From the NCBI GenBank assembly GCA_031285485.1, contig JAITWC010000039.1, positions 1 to 6,053 on the forward strand: a stretch of 6,053 nucleotides of DNA. The letters are read 5' to 3'. Below the pieces are notes generated by a model, which worked only from the letters and a program-made list of their open reading frames with translations, did not search any database and had not been told where the DNA came from. How positions within the stretch are numbered: the stretch's first letter is position 1; every line of letters begins with the position of its first letter. This document shows, in pieces, positions 1 through 5,062 of the stretch. The DNA comes from Alistipes sp. Lineage in GTDB: Bacteria; Bacteroidota; Bacteroidia; Bacteroidales; Rikenellaceae. The position numbers were made by a program, and so were the translations under genes.

Positions 1-82
1 CCTGACATTCTTTTGTCACGAGAGCCTCAAAGTAGTTTTTCCAGTCATCGTTATCAAATAATGTGTGTGTGTGGGAAATTTC

Positions 83-155
83 CGATTTCGTTTTTCCATC
101 CGACAATTCACTATTTCACTATTTCGTTTTTGGAATTTCGCGATTTCGTTTTTCC
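83..155 (+). repeat. Degenerate T-rich direct repeats
   Basis: The 15-mer CGATTTCGTTTTTCC occurs exactly at 83-97 and again at 141-155. The core ATTTCGTTTTT occurs a third time at 121-131, and shorter ATTTC or AATTTCG pieces fill the gaps. A (TG)6 run at 62-73 and a perfect palindrome GGAAATTTCC at 74-83 lie just to the left. The spacing between cores is uneven (36 then 22 bases), so this is not a CRISPR array or a regular iteron set. It looks like low-complexity intergenic sequence, with no function visible. Confidence 0.6.
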
Positions 156-175
156 GATTATACCCGATTCCATCT

Positions 176-210
176 TTTGTCCGCAGTCTCCCAAAAAAGA
201 GCTAAATTTG
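176..210 (+). promoter_or_regulatory. Weak candidate Bacteroides-type promoter (P3)
   Basis: TAAATTTG at 203-210 fits the -7 consensus TAnnTTTG and is followed by CA, a common context in Bacteroidales. The nearest TTTG that could act as the -33 box is at 176-179, leaving a 23-base gap, longer than the usual 19-21. If used, transcription would start near 214-217 and give a leader of about 400 bases before the first gene. The match is short and the spacing poor, so this is tentative. Confidence 0.3.
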
Positions 211-301
211 CAGGCAAGACTGAGGAAAAAACGGGCGTTCTTTGTGGTACGGGTTTGATTCGGGTGTGTCGTTCGAGGGAGTTACCATTGCCATCCACGA
301 A

Positions 302-364
302 CCGAAAAGGCAACGGCTAAGTAGCGGAACTTCTTCCCAACCTCTCTTTATTCTTCCTTTTCGG
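302..364 (+). repeat. Nine-base inverted repeat with 45-base loop
   Basis: CCGAAAAGG at 302-310 is exactly complementary to CCTTTTCGG at 356-364. The arms do not extend further on either side. The loop is pyrimidine-rich towards its 3' end. In RNA made from a start near 215 the arms could pair and close a domain. No T-tract follows the right arm, so it is not a standard intrinsic terminator. It may be chance or part of a structured leader. Confidence 0.35.
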
Positions 365-446
365 GGATTTTCGAACAGTGGAAAAATAGAGAACAACACC
401 GTCAAACAAACCTAATCCACAAACACTTAACTCATTTACGCTCCGT

Positions 447-480
447 TTTGCCGTTTTGTGCGAAGGAATGTGTATCTTTG
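447..480 (+). promoter_or_regulatory. Candidate Bacteroides-type promoter (P1)
   Basis: TATCTTTG at 473-480 matches the -7 element TAnnTTTG. TTTG at 447-450 is the best -33 candidate with a 22-base gap, one base above the usual range; a second TTTG at 455-458 is too close. A start near 484-486 would give a leader of about 135 bases before the first gene, containing both small hairpins (508-520 and 576-589). The decamer TGTATCTTTG here (471-480) is repeated exactly at the promoter next to the gene. Confidence 0.45.
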
Positions 481-507
481 CCATTGAGTTATTTGACGTG
501 CGAAACC

Positions 508-520
508 CCGCAGAATGCGG
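508..520 (+). repeat. Small GC-rich hairpin in the leader
   Basis: CCGCA (508-512) and TGCGG (516-520) are perfect complements around a three-base GAA loop. No T-run follows, so this is unlikely to terminate transcription. It would fold in RNA started at the promoter ending at 480. Function unknown; a stem this short could arise by chance. Confidence 0.35.
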
Positions 521-570
521 AAATAAGAACAGTTACCAAGTCATTACCTAACTCTTCTCAAAACCTAATT

Positions 571-593
571 AACCACCTGCGTTTGCAGGAGTT
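571..593 (+). repeat. Hairpin or palindrome over the -33 box
   Basis: CCTGC (576-580) and GCAGG (585-589) form a perfect five-base stem around the loop GTTT. AAC (571-573) and GTT (591-593) can add an outer three pairs across a small internal loop. The putative -33 box TTTG (582-585) of the gene-proximal promoter falls in the loop and the first stem base. As DNA this is a possible operator half-site pair over the promoter; as RNA from a more distant promoter it is a hairpin about 26 bases ahead of the start codon. No T-tract follows, so a terminator is unlikely. Confidence 0.4.
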
Positions 594-613
594 AGAATCA
601 GACTGTATCTTTG
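582..613 (+). promoter_or_regulatory. Bacteroides-type promoter abutting the first start codon (P2)
   Basis: TTTG at 582-585 and TATCTTTG at 606-613 are separated by 20 bases, which fits the -33/-7 promoter recognised by the Bacteroidota primary sigma factor. The start codon ATG is at 619-621, only five bases after the -7 box. By the usual geometry transcription would begin at about 617-620, so the mRNA would be leaderless or nearly so. There is no Shine-Dalgarno sequence upstream of this ATG, in keeping with that reading. This is the best promoter match in the window. What I cannot tell is whether it or the more distant P1 is the main start. Confidence 0.6.
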
Positions 614-618
614 GCAAT

Positions 619-2073
619 ATGAAAATAACCATCGCCGGAATAGGCCCCGGAGGGCCCGAAGATATAACCCCCGCCGCGATCAGTGCGATGAGCGAGGCCG
701 ACGCCGTGGTGGGTTACAAATACTACTTTCAGTTCATCGCCCCCTATGTGCGCAAGGGGGCGATGTGCGTCGACACGGGAATGAAACGCGAGCGGGAACG
801 CGCCGCCGAGGCACTTCGTCTCGCATCGGAGGGCCACCGCGTGTGCGTCATTTCGTCTGGCGACGCGGGCATTTACGGCATGGCGCCTCTGATGTTCGAG
901 ATGGCCCGAAAGAGGGACATTTCCACCGCCGATCTCCATATCGAGGTGGTGCCGGGTGTGAGCTCTTTCCAGAAGGCGGCGGCTTTGCTCGGCGCTCCGT
1001 GTGGCCATGACCTGTGCCTCGTCTCGCTGTCCGACCTAATGACTCCGTGGGAGGTGATCGAGCGGCGGATCAGGGCGGCCGTAGAGGGTGACTTCGTGAC
1101 GGCGATTTACAATCCTCGCAGTATGGGTCGTTGGTGGCAGCTACATCGACTGTGCGAGTTGTTTTTGGCCGGACGCGCCGCGACCACACCCGTGGGCTGG
1201 GTGAGACAGGCAGGCCGCCCCGACCAGAGCGTTTGCCTCACCACCCTCGCCGATTTCGACCCCGACGAGGTGGACATGTTCACGGTTGTGCTGATCGGCA
1301 ATTCGCAATCTTACATCGCCGACGGGCGGTTCATCACTCCACGCGGCTACTTCCGTGAATCGACGTCACCGGAGGGAATGGGCGTCGGACGGGAGATCAT
1401 GACCGAAAGTTTTGCCACCATAGTGCGCGAACTCGCGAGCACATCCGCGGACAACAACACCAAGGCCGACATGGAGTCGGGCCGCCGGTGGGCGCTGCTT
1501 CACGCGATCCACACCACGGCCGACTTCGACATGGAACGGCTGCTGTGGACATCGCCTGGTGCCGTCAAGACTCTCCACGAACTTTGCACCTCCGGTCGAG
1601 TGCGAACTATCATCACCGACGTCACTATGGCCGCGGCGGGCATACGCCGCGGCGCACTCCAAAGGCTCGGCATCAAGGTAAAATGCTACCTGCACGACGA
1701 GCGCGTGGCGGAGATGGCGGCGACTCACAATATAACCCGCACTCAGGCGGGGATACGTCTGGCGGTGAGCGAACATCCCGACGCACTCTACGTTTTTGGC
1801 AACGCCCCGACAGCGCTGATTGAACTTTGCACGCTGATACGCTGCGGCGAGGTGTGTCCGGCGGGAGTTGTGGCGGCTCCGGTGGGATTTGTCCACGTCA
1901 AGGAGTCGAAACACATGCTGCGGGCTCTGGCAGGCGGAAACTCCACCCGCGACCCCATACCATGTCTGATAGTAGAGGGCCGTAAGGGCGGAAGCAACCT
2001 CGCCGCCACCCTCACAAACGCCATTCTCACCTTCAACGACGCCGCGGCCACAGGGCCCGGACGAGACCTATGA
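619..2073 (+). CDS. cbiH-cbiC: CbiH-CbiC fusion: C17-methyltransferase + precorrin-8X methylmutase
   Basis: A 484-residue, two-domain cytosolic enzyme of anaerobic B12 synthesis. Residues 1-245 are CbiH/CobJ, which methylates C17 of cobalt-factor III/cobalt-precorrin-3 with SAM and contracts the ring. They show the SAM-binding GIGPGG (7-12), GYKYY (32-36), SSGDAGIYGM (79-88, with Ala where Pro is usual), VVPGVSS (110-116), YNP (164-166), IGNS (226-229) and ITPRGY (239-244). Residues from about 257 to 475 are CbiC/CobH, which moves a methyl group from C11 to C12 to give cobyrinate; it has IHTTADFD (297-304, H298 the likely catalytic His), FGNAPTAL (393-400), PVGFVHVKESK (421-431) and EGRKGGSN (453-460). 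Each domain is near full family length, and a linker of about 10 residues joins them. The ATG at 619 is chosen because the first methyltransferase strand (MKITIAGIGPG) begins there; the frame is open back to a TTG at 448, but that stretch has no conserved sequence. The stop overlaps the next start by four bases (ATGA). Confidence 0.94.
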   Translation: MKITIAGIGPGGPEDITPAAISAMSEADAVVGYKYYFQFIAPYVRKGAMCVDTGMKRERERAAEALRLASEGHRVCVISSGDAGIYGMAPLMFEMARKRDISTADLHIEVVPGVSSFQKAAALLGAPCGHDLCLVSLSDLMTPWEVIERRIRAAVEGDFVTAIYNPRSMGRWWQLHRLCELFLAGRAATTPVGWVRQAGRPDQSVCLTTLADFDPDEVDMFTVVLIGNSQSYIADGRFITPRGYFRESTSPEGMGVGREIMTESFATIVRELASTSADNNTKADMESGRRWALLHAIHTTADFDMERLLWTSPGAVKTLHELCTSGRVRTIITDVTMAAAGIRRGALQRLGIKVKCYLHDERVAEMAATHNITRTQAGIRLAVSEHPDALYVFGNAPTALIELCTLIRCGEVCPAGVVAAPVGFVHVKESKHMLRALAGGNSTRDPIPCLIVEGRKGGSNLAATLTNAILTFNDAAATGPGRDL

Positions 2074-3290
2074 CCGCTAGGCGGAAGGCCACGCAGCGTT
2101 TCGTGTTCATAGGCATGTACGACGAGCGGGAACCGCGTTTCACGGCCGAGGTGATGGCCGAGATCGCCGCCGGAAAAGTGTTTTCCGGCGGTAACCGCCA
2201 TCGCCAACTCGTCGCGCACCTGCTGCCTGCGGGTGCCGAGTGGATAGATATCACCGTGCCGCTGGATGCGGTTTTCGAGCATTACGAGGACCGCGAGCAG
2301 GTGGTAGTTTTCGCGAGCGGCGACCCGCTGTTCTTCGGATTCGCGGCCACGGTGAAACGTCGCCTGCCGGCGGCCGACACCACAGTGTACCCGGCTACCA
2401 ACTCGCTCACCACCCTCGCCCACCGCGCCGTGCTGCCATATCACGACATGAGGGCGGTGTCGCTAACGGGTCGTCCGTGGGCGGAGTTCGACCGCGCGCT
2501 GATAGAGAGCTCGCCCAAGATAGGCATCCTAACCGACCCGGTTCACACACCCGTCGCCATCGCCCGCCGCATGATCGACTATGGCTACACCGGCTACTCG
2601 ATGATAGTGGGCGAGAGACTGGGCAACCGCGACCACGAGCGCGTGGTGAGCCTGTCACTTGACGAGGCTGCCCGCGTGACGGAGTTTGCCACGCCAAACT
2701 GCGTTATAGTCCACGGTACCCCGCGCCGCGCACCTTTGGGCATTCCCGACTCGGAGTTCGAACTTTTGGATGGGCGCGCCCTAATGATCACCAAGATGGC
2801 GGTGCGCCTCACCACCTTGTCGATGCTCGGACTCGAAAGTGCGCATTGTCTGTGGGATGTGGGTTTCTGTACGGGGTCGGTGTCGATCGAGGCGCGGCGG
2901 AGATTTCCGTGGCTTGCGGTTCACTCTTTCGAGATGCGCCCCGAGTGCGAGACGCTGATAGAGATCAATTCGCGTCGGCACGGTACGCCGGGGATCGACG
3001 TCCATATCGGCGACTTCCTCGACCCTGATCTCAACCTCGATACTCTCCCCCGCCCCGACGCGGTGTTTGTGGGGGGCCACGGTGGGAGGATCGAGCAGGT
3101 GGTGGCTCGTGCGGCGGGAAGGCTCACTCCCGGCGGCACGATGGTGTTCAACTCGGTGTCGAACGAAAGCCTCGACCGGTTCCTCGCCGCACTGCCCGTC
3201 GCCGGTCTCGCCCTCAATGACCGCACACGTCTCGCCGCCGACAATCACAACCCGATAGAAATACTCAAAGCCATAAAATTGCCCGGATGA
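2070..3290 (+). CDS. cbiE-cbiT: CbiE-CbiT (CobL): precorrin C5,C15-methyltransferase/decarboxylase
   Basis: A 406-residue bifunctional enzyme of CobL layout and near its usual length. The N-terminal CbiE domain (about 1-215) methylates C5: GGNRH (40-44), ASGDPLFFG (82-90), NSLTTLAHR (111-119), LPYHDM (122-127), SLTGRPW (131-137), YGYTGYSMIVGERLGN (171-186). The C-terminal CbiT domain (about 224-406) methylates C15 and removes the C12 acetate carboxyl. It starts at GIPDSEFEL (224-232), followed by MITK (239-242), the SAM motif WDVGFCTGSVSIEA (262-275), FEMRPEC (287-293), GDF (314-316) and GGHGG (335-339). Two SAM regions look divergent: the N-terminal strand reads FIGMYDE, without the glycine-rich loop seen in many CbiE proteins, and Cys267 stands where CbiT usually has Gly in DxGxGTG. 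The start overlaps the upstream stop (ATGA at 2070-2073) with only a weak GGACGAG upstream, suggesting translational coupling. A start at the later ATG 2115 would remove the first strand. Confidence 0.94.
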   Translation: MTARRKATQRFVFIGMYDEREPRFTAEVMAEIAAGKVFSGGNRHRQLVAHLLPAGAEWIDITVPLDAVFEHYEDREQVVVFASGDPLFFGFAATVKRRLPAADTTVYPATNSLTTLAHRAVLPYHDMRAVSLTGRPWAEFDRALIESSPKIGILTDPVHTPVAIARRMIDYGYTGYSMIVGERLGNRDHERVVSLSLDEAARVTEFATPNCVIVHGTPRRAPLGIPDSEFELLDGRALMITKMAVRLTTLSMLGLESAHCLWDVGFCTGSVSIEARRRFPWLAVHSFEMRPECETLIEINSRRHGTPGIDVHIGDFLDPDLNLDTLPRPDAVFVGGHGGRIEQVVARAAGRLTPGGTMVFNSVSNESLDRFLAALPVAGLALNDRTRLAADNHNPIEILKAIKLPG

Positions 3291-5062
3291 AAGCCACCGT
3301 TATAAACATCTCGCCCGCGGGAGAGAACATTGCCCGCCTCGTTGCCGAACATTTGCAGGCCGAGCGGGTGGCGCTTGCTTCGTTGAATGCTGCCACCTTT
3401 TCCGCGCGTGAGGCTTGGGTGTTCGTCGGTGCGGCAGGGATTTGCGTTCGCGCCGTCGCGCCGTTCATCGGCGATAAACACACCGATCCGGCGGTGGTGT
3501 GCGTCGACTCCACCGGGCGCTGGGTGGTGCCTCTGCTGGGGGGCCACGCAGGCGGCGCCAACGATCTGGCCCGGCGTCTGGCTGGGCTGTTGGGTGCCGA
3601 AGCGGTGGTCACGACTCTGAGCGACAACGCCGGACTGTGGCCACTCGACACCGTGGGTGAACGTTTCGGCTGGCTCACCGAGTGCGAGGGGGCGACGATG
3701 AACGACATCATGGCGCGTTTTGTGAACCGCCGCCCGACGGCGCTACTCGTCGGCATTCGCGACCGGGGGGCGCATTATCTTGAAACCACTGCTCCACCCC
3801 ATGTGACGCGGTGTTATCGTTCCGGGGATATTCCCGCCGATGCGGAGCTTGTGATCGCCCTCTCACCAAGGGTGATTTCACCGCCGGAAGGGGTGCCGAT
3901 GCTGCGATTCATTCCGCGGTCGCTGACCCTCGGCGTGGGCTGCCGCCGCGGAGCCGACCCTACCGGTGCCGCCGCCGAGGTGGAACGCTCGCTGCGGGTC
4001 ACGGGTTGGCATCGGGGAGCCGTCGGGGTCATCGCGACCATCGAACTGAAAAAAGACGAGCCGCTTGTCCGTGCGATGGGCGAACACTTCGCCGCGACAC
4101 TCACTATCTATACTGCCGAGGAACTGGCAGCCGTGGAAGTGCCCAACCCTTCGGGAAAAGCCCTCGCGGCAACCGGTTCGCCGAGCATCGCCGAAGCCGC
4201 GGCACGACTCGGGGCACACGGAGGGGAGTTGGTGATCGAAAAACAGCGGCGCACACTCACCCCCGGAGCCGATTTTACTTTCGCAGTAGCCGAAGACGCC
4301 CTCACCGCCCGTCGCGGACACATCGAGATTGTTGGCGCAGGCCCCGGCGATCCCGACCTAATCTCGGTCAGGGGTCGCCAATTTCTCGAACAAGCCGACC
4401 TGATATTATACGCCGGAAGCCTTGTGCCGCGCGAGGTGACGGCGTGCGCACGGCCCTCGGCCACGGTGCTTTCGTCGGCCGCGATGACACTCGACGAGCA
4501 GTTCGCCCTGATGCGCGACCACTACGACTGCGGCGGCCTCGTGGTGAGGCTCCACACCGGAGACCCGTGCATCTACGGCGCGATAGGCGAGCAGATGGCA
4601 TGGTTCGACGCGCACGGCATGAGCTACCACATCACACCCGGCATATCGTCGTTCCAGGCCGCCGCCGCCGAGTTGCAGTCGCAGTTCACGATTCCGGAGC
4701 GGGTGCAGACGATCATCCTGACGCGCGGAGAGGGCCGCACACCGATGCCCGAGCGAGAAAAGCTGAGCCTGTTGGCGCGGTCACAGTCCACGATGTGTAT
4801 TTTCCTGTCGACAGGCATCGCGGCCGAGGTGCAGAGCCAGCTTCTGGAGCATTACCCCCCCACGACGCCTATTGCCGTGTGCCACCACCTCACGTGGCCC
4901 GATCAGCGAATATGGCGCGGAGAGCTGAGCGAACTCGCCGACATCGTGGAGCGCGGCAACCTCACCCTAACCACGATGATAGTAGTGGGCGAGGCGATAG
5001 GCAACCGTGGCGGAGAGTCGCGTCTCTACGCCGCCGATTTCAAACACATCTTCCGGCCATGA
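3287..5062 (+). CDS. cbiG-cbiF: CbiG-CbiF fusion: cobalt-precorrin-5A hydrolase + C11-methyltransferase
   Basis: A 591-residue fusion. Residues 1-340 are CbiG, which opens the delta-lactone of cobalt-precorrin-5A and releases acetaldehyde, a step specific to the anaerobic pathway. The N-terminal and central parts show FVGAAGICVRAVAPFIGDK (46-64), LLGGHAGGAND (83-93) and SDNAGLWPLDT (112-122). The conserved C-terminal part begins at LTLGVGCRRGADP (213-225) and includes VIATIELKKDEPL (248-260). Residues from about 344 to 591 are CbiF/CobM, which methylates C11 of cobalt-precorrin-4 with SAM: GHIEIVGAGPGDPDLI (344-359), YAGSLV (375-380), TGDPCIYGAIGEQM (424-437), ITPGISSF (449-456), LTRGEGRTPMPE (478-489), CIFLSTG (504-510), SRLY (578-581). 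Both parts are near full length, and the linker is only a few residues. The domain order is reversed relative to the reactions, since CbiF acts just before CbiG. The gene overlaps its neighbours by ATGA at both ends and has no visible ribosome binding site. A run of seven C (4855-4861) lies in the CbiF part, but the frame is intact. Confidence 0.95.
   Translation: MKATVINISPAGENIARLVAEHLQAERVALASLNAATFSAREAWVFVGAAGICVRAVAPFIGDKHTDPAVVCVDSTGRWVVPLLGGHAGGANDLARRLAGLLGAEAVVTTLSDNAGLWPLDTVGERFGWLTECEGATMNDIMARFVNRRPTALLVGIRDRGAHYLETTAPPHVTRCYRSGDIPADAELVIALSPRVISPPEGVPMLRFIPRSLTLGVGCRRGADPTGAAAEVERSLRVTGWHRGAVGVIATIELKKDEPLVRAMGEHFAATLTIYTAEELAAVEVPNPSGKALAATGSPSIAEAAARLGAHGGELVIEKQRRTLTPGADFTFAVAEDALTARRGHIEIVGAGPGDPDLISVRGRQFLEQADLILYAGSLVPREVTACARPSATVLSSAAMTLDEQFALMRDHYDCGGLVVRLHTGDPCIYGAIGEQMAWFDAHGMSYHITPGISSFQAAAAELQSQFTIPERVQTIILTRGEGRTPMPEREKLSLLARSQSTMCIFLSTGIAAEVQSQLLEHYPPTTPIAVCHHLTWPDQRIWRGELSELADIVERGNLTLTTMIVVGEAIGNRGGESRLYAADFKHIFRP

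Larger units (their letters stand above)
1..618. other. AT-rich upstream spacer without a supportable gene
   Basis: I find no convincing coding sequence here. Two overlapping + strand open frames run through the left part (from about 13 to 258 and 63 to 320), but their translations are rich in Phe, Ser and Ile because of T-rich repeats, and they resemble no family I know. The frame of the first cob gene stays open back to a TTG at 448, but the 57 extra residues lie outside the conserved domain. What the spacer does hold is T-rich repeats, inverted repeats and three promoter-like sequences, listed separately. I looked for a cobalamin riboswitch core and B12 box on both strands, a tRNA, and a U-tract terminator, and saw none clearly. 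The sharp drop in GC against the genes fits an intergenic region. Confidence 0.7.

Noticed and set aside
13..320. Two small + strand open frames of 81 and 85 residues
   Set aside because: They are translated from T-rich repeats in two overlapping frames, with no family resemblance and no good start context.
202..405. Minus-strand 67-residue open frame next to a TAGGTTTG on the minus strand (407-414)
   Set aside because: It would need a TTG start, has no -33 box at a suitable distance and a composition without recognisable features; likely chance.
539..589. B12-box-like fragments (AGTCA..TTACCT at 539-549 and ACCTGC at 575-580)
   Set aside because: These are short partial matches in the wrong spacing, with no accompanying riboswitch core segments; the ACCTGC is better explained as an arm of a simple hairpin.
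448..618. N-terminal extension of CbiH-CbiC from a TTG at 448
   Set aside because: The frame is open, but the 57 extra residues resemble no part of the family, the region contains two promoter-like elements, and the conserved first strand begins exactly at the ATG at 619.
3071..3543. Similar GGHGG and GGHAGG coding stretches in CbiT and CbiG
   Set aside because: Each is a conserved motif of its own family in a different fold; the likeness is coincidental and not a duplication.
4855..4861. Run of seven C in the CbiF part as a possible phase-variable tract
   Set aside because: The frame is intact, the tract is short, it encodes ordinary Pro-Pro, and a housekeeping B12 enzyme is not an expected phase-variation target; high GC makes such runs likely.
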